Origin: Salinicola endophyticus
GTDB taxonomy: Bacteria; Pseudomonadota; Gammaproteobacteria; Pseudomonadales; Halomonadaceae
NCBI RefSeq assembly: GCF_040536835.1
Contig: NZ_CP159578.1
Span: forward strand, 4,092,001 to 4,156,000
Length of the DNA stretch: 64,000 bases
Direction: 5' to 3'
Under the pieces are notes generated by a model. It worked only from the letters and a program-made list of their open reading frames with translations. It was not told where the DNA came from and searched no databases. A program made the translations under genes and the position numbers. This document shows positions 15,995 to 25,400 of this stretch, one piece after another (the stretch's first letter is position 1; each line of letters opens with the position of its first letter).

Positions 15995-16123
15995 TGTCTG
16001 AAAGTCGACGAGCGAAGGCCAGGCAAGGCAAAAATCGGCGAAGACGCGGAGTTTACGGGGTGTAAATGAGCATTTTGAGCCGATTTTTAACGCCGCATGG
16101 GCGAGCGCAGTACTTTTCAGACA
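15995..16123. repeat. 130-bp inverted-repeat element, copy B
   Basis: Same element as at 2351-2480. The left end is TGTCTGAAAG and the right end TTTTCAGACA. Inside are the same AAAAATCGGC/GCCGATTTTT and TTTAC/GTAAA pairs. The immediate flanks (GGGTGC left, GTGCCC right) are again partly complementary, although different from those of copy A. It lies between trmL and the outer-membrane protein gene. Confidence 0.8.
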
Positions 16124-16237
16124 GTGCCCAGCGCATGATACGCCATCGGCGCCCACATGGGGCGCCGATGGCGGGGCCAGTTAGCGTGGCCGGTCACACA
16201 GGCTGGGTGTCGCCGGCCTGACGGCAGCTACGGGGCA

Positions 16238-16807
16238 TCAGAAGCCGACGCTGACGCCCAGCACCGGCCCGCTGTCCAGGGTGTGACCGTCGTCGTTGTC
16301 GAAATCGGTGCGCATATAGCGGTAACCGCCGTAGAGGTAGGTGTGCGAGATGATGTTCACCCGCGCCTGGGCACCGTACTCGTAGCTCTTGTCGATATCG
16401 CCATGGGCCAGGCCCTTGGGCGTATAGAAGCCGTAGGCACCCACCGAGGTGAGCGGAATCGGGGTATCGACGAAGGCCGAACCGCCCAGACCCAGGCCGC
16501 CACCGTTGCCGTAGTGGGTGTCCTGGTACTGATAGCGCCCACCGACCGAGAGATCGACCCCAGGCAGCCACGGCGTGAACATCAGCGAGCCGGAGTACGC
16601 CTTGGCGTTGTGGCCGCTGTCATCGGTATTGAGATAACCCACCCCGGCACGCAGGCTGGGCAGAATGGTCTGGCTGGCCTCGACCCCGAAGGAGTCCTTG
16701 CCGCCGTTGGCGGATACGCTCAGCGCCATCGCCTGCTGACTGGCGAAAACGAAGGTGGCGGTAGCGAGGGCGAAGCCCAAAGGTTTGAAATGGCTGCGCT
16801 TGATCAT
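16238..16807 (-). CDS. YfaZ-family outer-membrane protein
   Basis: 189 aa. A signal peptide (about residues 1-28, 'FVFASQQAMA' before the cut) is followed by alternating beta-strand segments with Tyr/Phe-rich ends ('LRAGVGYLN', 'LSVGGRYQYQ', 'TYLYGGYRYMRTDF'). It ends in a C-terminal Phe ('GPVLGVSVGF'), as needed for BAM-dependent barrel insertion. The pattern fits the small YfaZ barrel family of unknown function. An inverted repeat lies 74 bases upstream. Confidence 0.8.
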   Translation of the reverse strand: MIKRSHFKPLGFALATATFVFASQQAMALSVSANGGKDSFGVEASQTILPSLRAGVGYLNTDDSGHNAKAYSGSLMFTPWLPGVDLSVGGRYQYQDTHYGNGGGLGLGGSAFVDTPIPLTSVGAYGFYTPKGLAHGDIDKSYEYGAQARVNIISHTYLYGGYRYMRTDFDNDDGHTLDSGPVLGVSVGF

Positions 16808-16880
16808 GTCACGTCTCCAGAAAGTCGCGCCGAAACGCGTTGGCCTTGCGGTTTAAGCGTGACATAATCCGGCAAATTAT

Positions 16881-16905
16881 CAAACGGTGTTTTCTAAACC
16901 GTTTG
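16881..16905. promoter_or_regulatory. inverted repeat CAAACGGT-N9-ACCGTTTG
   Basis: Perfect 8-bp half-sites in an AT-rich patch upstream of the YfaZ-like gene. It could be an operator or an mRNA stem-loop. The binding protein is unknown. Confidence 0.5.
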
Positions 16906-16990
16906 TAATCCCCCGACGTTCAGCCCGAGCCGCCGGGGGAGCGGCTCGGCCGATGCGTGAAAACCCGGCGTCAAAAACCGCGCGCCCGGG

Positions 16991-17692
16991 TTACGCCGCA
17001 GGGTTTACGCCGTAGCGGTCACGGTAAGCGCGGATCGCCTCGGCGTGGCGGCTGAAGTCGTCGGGTTCGCCGGCACCGGGCTCGCGCGCTTCGAGATAGG
17101 CGAGCATCTGGTCGAGATTGACGATGCTGATCACCGGCATGGCGTAGGCCGCTTCGACCTCCTGGATGGCGCTGTGCGGCTTGAGGCCATCGTCAGCTTG
17201 GCCACGCTCCTGGCGGTCCAGCGCGATCACCACGCCAGCGGCGCGCGCGCCGGCAGCCTCGATCAGCTGCATGACTTCGCGAATGGCGGTGCCAGCGGTG
17301 ATGACATCGTCGACGATCAGCACCCGGCCGCGCAGTTCGGCGCCGACGATGTTGCCGCCCTCGCCGTGATCCTTGGCTTCCTTGCGGTTGAAAGCAAAGG
17401 GAATATCGCGGTCATGGTGGTCGGCCAGGGCAATGGCTGCACTCGCCGCCAGCGAGATACCCTTGTAAGCTGGACCAAACAGTACATCTGTCTCGATCCC
17501 GCTGTCGGCGATGGCGCTGGCGTAGAAACGCCCCAGCCTGGCCAGGGCGCGGCCGGAGCGGAACAGGCCGGCATTGAAGAAATAGGGGCTGACCCGACCG
17601 GACTTGAGCGTGAACTCACCGAACCGCAGCGCCCCTTCGGCGATGGCAAATTCGATGAACTCCCGTTGATATGGTTGGATCTCCGCGCTCAC
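16991..17692 (-). CDS. pyrE: orotate phosphoribosyltransferase
   Basis: 233 aa. The PRPP-binding loop is '[20 protein letters not shown]' and the catalytic flexible loop is '[17 protein letters not shown]'. The N-terminus '[20 protein letters not shown]' then '[13 protein letters not shown]' is diagnostic for PyrE. It converts orotate plus PRPP to OMP in pyrimidine synthesis. Its divergent neighbour is crc, the same arrangement as in Pseudomonas. Confidence 0.95.
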   Translation of the reverse strand: MSAEIQPYQREFIEFAIAEGALRFGEFTLKSGRVSPYFFNAGLFRSGRALARLGRFYASAIADSGIETDVLFGPAYKGISLAASAAIALADHHDRDIPFAFNRKEAKDHGEGGNIVGAELRGRVLIVDDVITAGTAIREVMQLIEAAGARAAGVVIALDRQERGQADDGLKPHSAIQEVEAAYAMPVISIVNLDQMLAYLEAREPGAGEPDDFSRHAEAIRAYRDRYGVNPAA

Positions 17693-17819
17693 TCGAGCCC
17701 CCCTGTGTCAGTCTCGGCCGTTGTCTTGTGTCGCTTGCGCCCCCATCTAGGGCGTTTCGCTTTTACCTAAATGTCGCAAGCTCGGGTATCATACACGCGC
17801 GACGAAGAAGGAACACGGT

Positions 17820-18587
17820 ATGAAAATCGCCAGCATCAATGTCAACGGGATCCGTGACGCCGTCGAACGAGGCTTTCTCGATTGGCTGGCCGAGCAGGAT
17901 GCCGATGTCGTCTGCGTGCAGAACCTGAAGGCCAAGAGCTTCGAGCTGGACGACAGCATCCTCTATCCGGAGGGTTACGAAGGCTACTTCCTGGACGCCG
18001 AGCAGGACGGCTTCTCCGGCGTCGGGCTCTATTGTCGCAAGATCCCCAAGGCGATCATGTATGGCCTGGGCTTCGAGCAGTGCGATCACGAAGGGCGCTT
18101 TCTGCAGGCGGACTACGACCGCTTCAGCATCGCCACCTTCCTGATGCCGGATGGCCAGGACCCGGCCGCCAAGCAGACGTTCATGACCCAGTACCTCGAG
18201 TATCTGAACAAGATGGCGCGCAAGCGGCGCGAGTACATCATCTGCGGCACCTGGCACATCGCGCACAAGACGCTCGACCTGGCCAACTGGACCGACAACC
18301 AGACGACCCCGGGCTTCAAGCCGGAAGAGCGGGCGTGGATGGATCAGGTCTTCGGCCCCACCGGGTTCATCGACACCTTCCGCGAGGTCAACCGCGACGC
18401 CAACCAGTACACCTGGTGGCCCAAGCTCGACCAGGAAGTGCCGCGTGCCCGCCAGGAAGGCTGGCGTCTCGACTATCAGGTGGTCGGCCCCAACTTCCGC
18501 CGCCACGTGAAGGACGCCTGGATCGATACCGAGGCTACCTTCAGCGAGTTCGCCCCGCTGATCGTGGAGTACGATCTCGAACTCTGA
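17820..18587 (+). CDS. crc: Crc-like catabolite repression control protein (exonuclease III fold)
   Basis: 255 aa of the endonuclease/exonuclease/phosphatase fold. The catalytic residues are lost. The ExoIII Glu is Asn35 ('CVQNLKA'), the GDxN motif reads 'GTWH' (in 'CGTWHIAHKTLDLANW'), and the terminal catalytic His of 'SDHAP' is Phe ('SEFAPLIVEYD'). These changes, plus 'PGFKPEERAWMDQVFG' and the position divergent from pyrE, match Pseudomonas Crc. Crc is not a nuclease but a partner of Hfq in blocking translation of catabolic mRNAs. Automated tools may call it xthA/exodeoxyribonuclease III. I think that is wrong. Confidence 0.85.
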   Translation: MKIASINVNGIRDAVERGFLDWLAEQDADVVCVQNLKAKSFELDDSILYPEGYEGYFLDAEQDGFSGVGLYCRKIPKAIMYGLGFEQCDHEGRFLQADYDRFSIATFLMPDGQDPAAKQTFMTQYLEYLNKMARKRREYIICGTWHIAHKTLDLANWTDNQTTPGFKPEERAWMDQVFGPTGFIDTFREVNRDANQYTWWPKLDQEVPRARQEGWRLDYQVVGPNFRRHVKDAWIDTEATFSEFAPLIVEYDLEL

Positions 18588-18612
18588 TCTAGACCGTTGG
18601 TCTCGACGCGTA

Positions 18613-18638
18613 GACGCCCCGCCAATGCGGGGCGTCTT
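18613..18638 (+). terminator. terminator after crc
   Basis: A 10-bp perfect stem (GACGCCCCGC/GCGGGGCGTC) with a 4-base loop, followed by TT. Confidence 0.75.
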
Positions 18639-18680
18639 GCGTTGAGCGCTATGTAGCGGCGCACCGCCTGGCAGCGGGGG

Positions 18681-20414
18681 CTAGCCGCGCTGCCAGGGCC
18701 AGTTGGTCTTGACTAGATCGATCACCTCGTCACCCCGGCCACTCATGATCGCGCGCAGGGTATAGAGGCTGAAGCCCTTGGCCTGCTCGGCCTGGATGCG
18801 CGGCGGAATCGACAGCTCCTGCTTGGCCGTGCGCACGTCGATCAGCGCCGGCCCCGGATGCTCGAATGCCGCCGTCAGCGCCGCATCGAGCTGCTCGGAA
18901 GAGTCCACCCGCTGGCTGAACAGGCCCAGCGATGCGGCCACCTCGGCGAAGTTCGCCGGCGGCAGATCGGTCACCTCGTCGACGAACCCCGCCGCCTTCA
19001 TCTCCATCGCCACGAACCCCAGGGTCTGGTTGTTGTAGACCACGATCTTCACCGGCAGCTGCTGCTCGACCAGGGTGATCAGATCGCCCATCAGCATGCT
19101 GATACCGCCGTCGCCGGCCAGCGCCACCACCTGGCGCTCGGGAAAGGCTGCCTGCCACCCCATCGCCTGCGGCGTCGCGGTGGCCATCGAGCCGTGCATG
19201 AACGAGCCGGTCAGGCGCCGCTGGCCGTTCATCGCCAGATAGCGCGCCGCCCACACCGTCGGCGTGCCCACGTCGCAGGTGAATACCGTATCCGCGGCGG
19301 CCAGGGCGCTGACCCGCGCGGTCAGATACTGCGGATGCAGCGGCTCGCCCTCGGCGCGCGGCGTAGCCAACTCGTCGAGACCCTGGCGCGCCTTGCGGTA
19401 GTGCGCCTGGGTCTCTTCGAGGAAGCTGCGATCGGTCTGCTCGCTCAGCCGCGGCAGCAGCGCCTCCAGCGTCGCGCCGATATCCCCGACGAGCCCCTGC
19501 AATAGCGGGCAGCGCCGCCCGAGATGCGCGCCGCGCTCGTCGATCTGGACGATATTGCCGTGCTCGGGGAAGAAGTCGCGATAGGGGAAGTTGGTCCCCA
19601 GCATCAGCAGGAAGTCGCACTGCTTGAGGGCCTGATAGCCGGAGCTGAAGCCGATCAGCCCGGTCATGCCGACATCGAAAGGGTTGTCATACTCCAGCGA
19701 CTGCTTGCCGCGCAGCGCGTGGATCACCGGCGCCTTGAGCCGCTCGGCCAGCGCGATTACCTGGGCATGATGACCATGACAGCCATAGCCGCCGAGAATC
19801 GCGATGCGGGAGTGGCCGGAAAGCTGCTCGGCCAGCGTATCCAGCGCCGCCGCTGGCGGCACCGTCACGCCGCGTACCGGGGCATTCCAGCTCGCCTGCT
19901 TGACCGGTGCGGGCTTGAGCGCGACATCCCCCGGCACCACGATCACCGCCACCCGGCGCTGGGTCAGCGCGGTGTTCATGGCGGTCTCCAGCACCTGCGG
20001 CATCTGCTCGGGGGAAGAGACCAGCTCGCAGTAGTCGCTGCACTCGCGGAACAGGGTCTCGGGGTGGGTCTCCTGGAAATAGCCCAGGCCGATCTCGCTG
20101 GAGGGAATCTGCGCCGCGATCGCCAGCATCGGCACGCCGGCGCGCTGGGCCTCGTAGAGGCCGTTGATCAGATGCAGGTTACCCGGCCCGCAGGAGCCGG
20201 CACACACGCTCAGCGACTGGGTGGCATCGGCCTCGGCACTGGCGGCCAGCGCCGCCACCTCCTCGTGGCGCACGCCGCGCCAGCGAATCTGCTCCTGACG
20301 CCGCAGACTCTCGGTGAGACCGTTGAGGGAATCCCCCGGCAGGCCCCAGATATGACGCACGCCGGCACGGGCGAGGGTATCGACGATCAGATCCGCAATG
20401 GTGAACTCGGCCAC
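18681..20414 (-). CDS. poxB: pyruvate dehydrogenase (quinone), pyruvate oxidase type
   Basis: 577 aa. The ThDP-enzyme layout is complete: an N-terminal PYR domain ('GVRHIWGLPGDSLNGL', catalytic Glu in 'VRHEEVAALAASAEA'), a central FAD/DUP domain ('SRIAILGGYGCHGHHAQV') and a C-terminal PP domain with the ThDP motif 'GDGGISMLMGDLITLVEQ..P'. The C-terminal 'AIMSGRGDEVIDLVKTNW' closely matches the membrane-binding tail of E. coli PoxB. It oxidises pyruvate to acetate and CO2 and passes electrons to ubiquinone. The start is a GTG eight bases after AGGAGAG; upstream codons are not conserved-looking. Confidence 0.92.
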   Translation of the reverse strand: MAEFTIADLIVDTLARAGVRHIWGLPGDSLNGLTESLRRQEQIRWRGVRHEEVAALAASAEADATQSLSVCAGSCGPGNLHLINGLYEAQRAGVPMLAIAAQIPSSEIGLGYFQETHPETLFRECSDYCELVSSPEQMPQVLETAMNTALTQRRVAVIVVPGDVALKPAPVKQASWNAPVRGVTVPPAAALDTLAEQLSGHSRIAILGGYGCHGHHAQVIALAERLKAPVIHALRGKQSLEYDNPFDVGMTGLIGFSSGYQALKQCDFLLMLGTNFPYRDFFPEHGNIVQIDERGAHLGRRCPLLQGLVGDIGATLEALLPRLSEQTDRSFLEETQAHYRKARQGLDELATPRAEGEPLHPQYLTARVSALAAADTVFTCDVGTPTVWAARYLAMNGQRRLTGSFMHGSMATATPQAMGWQAAFPERQVVALAGDGGISMLMGDLITLVEQQLPVKIVVYNNQTLGFVAMEMKAAGFVDEVTDLPPANFAEVAASLGLFSQRVDSSEQLDAALTAAFEHPGPALIDVRTAKQELSIPPRIQAEQAKGFSLYTLRAIMSGRGDEVIDLVKTNWPWQRG

Positions 20415-20548
20415 GCTGCTCTCCTGGCAATAGTGGCCGCGCCGGCGCAGCGCCTGGCTCGGCCCGGTGACTGATGATGACAACCAGAACTTTAGTCTAG
20501 TCGACACCACTCACCGTGCGAGCCAGATCGGGAAGCGCAGTCACCCGC

Positions 20549-21271
20549 TCAGCGGAGCACGCCGAGCACCTCGCGCTGCTTTTCGAACAGGGTCTGACAG
20601 CCGCTCTCGGCGAGATCGAGCATGGCGTTGAGTTCGGCGCGGGAGAACGCCTCGGCCTCGGCGGTGCCCTGCACTTCGATCAGCTTGCCGTCCTCGGTCA
20701 TCACCACGTTCATGTCGGTATCGGCGGCGCTGTCCTCGGGGTAGTCCAGATCGAGCACCGGGGTATTCTTGTAGACCCCGACCGAGATCGAGCTGACCAG
20801 CTGGCGAAAGGGGTCGGACTTGATCAACTTCTTGCGCTGCATGTGCTGCAGCGCCTCGACCAGCGCCACGCAGGCCCCGGTGATCGAGGCGGTACGCGTG
20901 CCGCCGTCGGCCTGGAGCACGTCGCAGTCGACGGTGATGGTGAACTCACCCAGCTTCTTCAGATCCACCGCGGCGCGCAGGCTGCGGCCGATCAGACGCT
21001 GAATCTCCAGCGTGCGACCGCCCTGCTTGCCACGCGCCGCCTCACGCCCGCCGCGGGTGTGGGTGGCGCGCGGCAGCATGCCGTACTCGGCGGTGACCCA
21101 GCCCTGGTTCTTGCCGCGCAGCCAGCGCGGCACGCCGGCCTCGACGCTGGCGTTGCAGAGCACCTGGGTGTCACCGAAGCTCACCAGCACCGAGCCCTCG
21201 GCGTGGCGGGTGAAACCGCGGATCAGTGTGACCTCGCGGGGCTGGTCGGGGCGTCGTCCACTCGGGCGCAT
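20549..21271 (-). CDS. rph: ribonuclease PH
   Basis: 240 aa. Family marks are '[20 protein letters not shown]', '[20 protein letters not shown]', '[16 protein letters not shown]' and the catalytic '[20 protein letters not shown]'. It trims tRNA 3' ends phosphorolytically. The start at 21271 follows GAGG. Divergent yicC next door is the usual gammaproteobacterial arrangement. Confidence 0.95.
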   Translation of the reverse strand: MRPSGRRPDQPREVTLIRGFTRHAEGSVLVSFGDTQVLCNASVEAGVPRWLRGKNQGWVTAEYGMLPRATHTRGGREAARGKQGGRTLEIQRLIGRSLRAAVDLKKLGEFTITVDCDVLQADGGTRTASITGACVALVEALQHMQRKKLIKSDPFRQLVSSISVGVYKNTPVLDLDYPEDSAADTDMNVVMTEDGKLIEVQGTAEAEAFSRAELNAMLDLAESGCQTLFEKQREVLGVLR

Positions 21272-21427
21272 GAAAGCCTCATCGAAAACCTGTGAATTGA
21301 GACGCCGCATTCTACCCGACTACGCGACGAATTCCCCGCCGGCTCGGGTGCGTATCCCCCGACGGCGATGGGTTACACTCGATGCCAAACGCGTGCGACG
21401 CACGCCAAACGCCGCCAAGGATTTCCC

Positions 21428-22291
21428 ATGCCGCACAGCATGACCGCCTTCTCCCGCCAGACCCATGAAGCCGAATGGGGCAGCCTGCAGCTGGAGCTGC
21501 GCTCGGTGAACCAGCGCTATCTGGAGCCGCACTTTCGCCTCGCCGATGCGCTGCGCGATCTCGAACCCGCCTACCGCGATGCCCTGCGCCAGCGGCTCTC
21601 GCGCGGCAAGGTGGAGTGCGCGCTGCGCTTCGAGCCGGCGGAAGGCGGCGCCACCCCGGAGATCAACGAGGCTCAGTTGGCAGCGCTGGCCCAGGCACTC
21701 GGCCAAGTACGCCGCACGCTGCCGGAAGCAGCGATGCCCAATGCGCTCGAACTGCTCGCCCACCCCGGCGTCATGGCCAGCCAGCGCCTCGACCTGGATG
21801 CGGTCAAGGCCGCCGCCCTGGCGCTGTTCGAGACGGCGCTGAGCGATCTGGAACAAGGCCGCGCCCGCGAGGGCGAGCGCCTGGCGGCGCTGATCCGTGA
21901 ACGTCTGGACGGCGTGCGCGAGCAGATCGCCAACGTGCGTGCCCACCTGCCGGCGATGCTCGAACGCCAGCGCGCCCTGCTGCTCGAACGCCTGGAAAGC
22001 GCCCGCGCCGAACTCGACCCGCAGCGGCTGGAAGCGGAGATGGTGCTGGTAGCGCAGAAGGCCGACGTCGCCGAAGAGCTCGACCGTCTGGAGACCCATG
22101 TCGGCGAGGTCGAGCGTCAACTCAAGCAAAAAGGCCCCATCGGCCGGCGGCTGGACTTTCTGATGCAGGAGCTCAACCGCGAAGCCAATACCCTCTCTTC
22201 CAAGGCCGTGGTGGCCGAAACCACCCGCTGCGCGGTGGAGCTGAAGGTGCTGATTGAACAGATGCGCGAGCAGATCCAGAATATCGAGTAG
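21428..22291 (+). CDS. yicC: YicC/YloC-family endoribonuclease
   Basis: 287 aa. The N-terminus 'MPHSMTAFSRQ' and 'LRSVNQRYLEPHFRLAD' is typical. The C-terminal 'GRRLDFLMQELNREANTLSS' then 'KAVVAETTRCAVELKVLIEQ' is the signature DUF1732 end. In E. coli YicC is an endoribonuclease linked to sRNA turnover. Start at the ATG six bases upstream of the conserved SMTAF. Convergent with the giant T3SS-associated gene. Confidence 0.92.
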   Translation: MPHSMTAFSRQTHEAEWGSLQLELRSVNQRYLEPHFRLADALRDLEPAYRDALRQRLSRGKVECALRFEPAEGGATPEINEAQLAALAQALGQVRRTLPEAAMPNALELLAHPGVMASQRLDLDAVKAAALALFETALSDLEQGRAREGERLAALIRERLDGVREQIANVRAHLPAMLERQRALLLERLESARAELDPQRLEAEMVLVAQKADVAEELDRLETHVGEVERQLKQKGPIGRRLDFLMQELNREANTLSSKAVVAETTRCAVELKVLIEQMREQIQNIE

Positions 22292-22392
22292 CGCCCACCT
22301 CTCTCGAAGGCGGCGGGCTCAACACCATGAACCAGTTCGGGTGAGCGTTGAGTTTGGGTGAGCCTCGCCGGTCAGCCCAACCTGCAACGACG

Positions 22393-22429
22393 GCGGGCCA
22401 CGTTTCGAGGAGAGGTATGGCCCGCTTTT
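22393..22429 (+). terminator. terminator after yicC
   Basis: GCGGGCCA pairs with TGGCCCGC over a 17-base loop and runs into TTTT. Confidence 0.65.
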
Positions 22430-22457
22430 GATCGCCCGCAGCTCGTGGCCCGTAGCT

Positions 22458-25400
22458 TCAGCCTCTGTACCACGCCGGGTTGTCCCAGGGGCTGCCCTCT
22501 TCGAAGGCGGGGTTGTCGTCGGTGATCTCGCGCTCGCCGATCAGCTGCATCCAGGAGTCGATGTCGGCGCTGCTGATCTTGTTGTCCGCGCCATCCTGCT
22601 TGTGCAGCGTATCCAGCAGGGCGAAGAACTCTTCGTTCTTGAGCAGGAAGTCGGCAGCGTCTTTTTCCGACTGAGAGGAACCGTATTCACCTTCCGAGAT
22701 GTCTTTGAGGTCGTCCCAGCTGACAATATCATCGCCATCTTCCAAGCCTGCCCAATTGCTGCCGCCGTCCCCCTTGCCCCAATTGGTCAAAATAGTATCG
22801 ATGATCTCCTTGTGCTCCTGATAGAACGCCTGGCCGTGGATATTGAGCTGCATCTGATCCTTGTCGATGTCGAAGAAGAAGTCGCCGACGTTGCCGTTCT
22901 CACGGATCTCCTGGGTGAACTTCTCATACTGCTCCGGCTGCGCTTCCCACGCCGCCATGTCCTCGGGGAACCACTCCTTGAACAAGGGGTCGGGCTCCTT
23001 GTCGTCGTCGCCGGCGTGCATCATCTCCTTGAAGCCATAGCTGGAGTTGATCAGGTAGTTGAACTTCTCGCCCCAATCATCCTCCGTCACGCCATCCTCG
23101 GCGAACTGCTCGAACTGGTCGCGGATCTTGCCTTCGGTCTCGGCGCCTTTCTTCTGCGCCATCACGGCATTGAGGATCAGGCTGGCGAAGCCCACGCCCA
23201 GCCCGATCAGGTTGCCGATGGGTCCGGCCGCGCGCAGGCCCGCGCCCAGCCCGGAAAGCACCCGGGACGCGGTCTGTAACGATGCCCCGATTTCGGCGGC
23301 GCCGCCGATGGTGAAGAACGAGCCGGAGACCACCCCGGTCGAGCTGGCGGCGAACTCCATCGGCGTGCCACCGTTCTTGATCAGTTGGTTCAGCCCGACA
23401 CCCGCGACGACGGTGTCGAGAATCCCCCCGGCGAAGTCCGTCATATAGGCCAGGCCCTTGAGCGCCGGGCCGATGAGCGCCTTCTTCTTGCTGCCGACAT
23501 CGCCATCGCCGCTGGTACCACCGGTGCCTCCAGGGCTGTCGGGCGACGAGCCACCCGCGGCGCGATCACCATTGGTCATCACGTCGGCTTCGCTATCCAG
23601 CGCCTGGTTGAAGGGTTGCATGGCGGATTTCGACGACTCGCCGTTGGCCGGATCGAAGCGCTGGTGCAGGTCGTCGCTGAGGCTGTCGAGGTCGTCCAGC
23701 GCGTCGCCGGCGCCGCTGGGCAGGGTCCCGCCGTCCGTCGGGCGGACATCATCCAGACGGCTGGCGATATCGTCCAGCCGCTCGAGCTGCTGCGCGCGAT
23801 CGGCATCGGAGAGCGTTGGGTCGGATTCGATCGACGAGCGAATGGCTCGGTGCTTTTCCATGATGTCATCAAATAGTGCCGGCGCCTGTTCCGGCATCTT
23901 GCCCTTACCCTTGCCGTCGGCATCCAGCAGCTCGCGGTACTCCGCCACCGCCCGGTCGAAGTCGTCGATCTGGGCGAAGCGCTGCTCCGAGGGTGTCACC
24001 GAAGAGGCGAAAGGCTGGATCTCCTCGAACAGGTCGTCGACGAGTCCCCTGAGGTCGTCCGCATTCTGGGGCGCCAGACCCTCCTTCTTCATCTCGACCT
24101 TGTCGAGCCGATCCTCGATCGTATCCAGGCGCTGCTGGATCTCCTTTTTCTCGTCGTCGCTGAGCGAGTCGGATGCCTTGACGATGCGGTCGACCTCGTC
24201 GAGTTGACCCTGGATGTCGTCGACCAGGCCCTGGGCCTTCTGCTCGAAGTCGGGAGCATCCCGCTGATCGAGGAGGGTGTCGAACGACTCAAGCTTGCCG
24301 CGAATGTCGTCCAGTTTGCCCCGCGCCTGCTCGCCCGGGTTGAGAGAGGGCGCCTTGTCGCCATTGAAGGTGCCGGGGAAGCGCTCGCGCAGGACATCGC
24401 CCATCTCCTTGTCGAGACCGAGCGCCTGTGTGATGTTGGTGGTGCCGAACAGCTTGCCCAGCCGGCCGCCTTCATCGAGCTTGGGGCCCACCGCATCGGT
24501 GATGCCCTTGAGCGCGAAAGGCGTGGTGCCGATGAACACCAGCATGCCGCGCGCGACGGTCATGCGCTCTTGCCAGGTGTCGCCGAAATCGTCACCCGAG
24601 CGGCGATAGATGGCGTTGACCAGCGCTGCGGTGCCGCCGATCGCGAACATCGTGTTCGAGTTCATCAGGCTGCGGAACTGGGATTTCAGCGAGCCCTGAA
24701 CGTTGGCGCGCTCGCTGTCGCTGAGCTCGACGATGGGCGGCTGGCCGTCGCGGCTGGTAGTCATGTTGCGCAGCCGCTCGTTCACCTTCTTCATGACATC
24801 GCGCATGAGAGACGAATCCTTCAGCGCCGTCTCGACATTGCTCCCGCTCAACGCCGCCTTCTTGATGACCTCCTTGAGGCCGGCGGCGATCGCCATGATC
24901 TTGGTGAACTGCAGCTTCTCGTCCGCCGACAGATTGGGCGGTACCGTGCCCTTGGGATCGGTCTTGTCGGCGGAGAGCGCATCCTTCACCGCGTTCCAGA
25001 CGCCATCGGTGGTTTGAATGCCGAAGGTGCTGTAGGTGATGCCGGTGAGAATGGTCGGCACCATGTCGGCGGCGACCTGCTCCGCGGCCTCCTCGCTCTC
25101 CGGCGATATGTCGTCGCCGTTCTGAGAAGCATCGTATTCGGCGTCGATGTCGGCGAGTTCCTCCTCGAGGCCCCGGGCGGTACTGGCCGCCGTGATGCTG
25201 CCTCTCGCCTCGGCCGCGCGCTCGGGGTCGAGGGCCTGCAGCGTATTCAGGTCATTGTTCAGCCGGGTGGCGGCCTCGTCCCCGAAACCCTTGTCGCGCA
25301 GGTCCTCGATGGCATCGAGATAGTCCGCGCCCTTGTCGCCGGTCAACGAGTCGTAGATCTTGTCGGCGAGCCCGTCGCGATCCTTGATCTTGCTCTGGGC

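Noticed and set aside
17820..18587. Calling this gene exodeoxyribonuclease III (xthA)
   Set aside because: Three catalytic positions are replaced and the neighbour is pyrE, which fits Crc.
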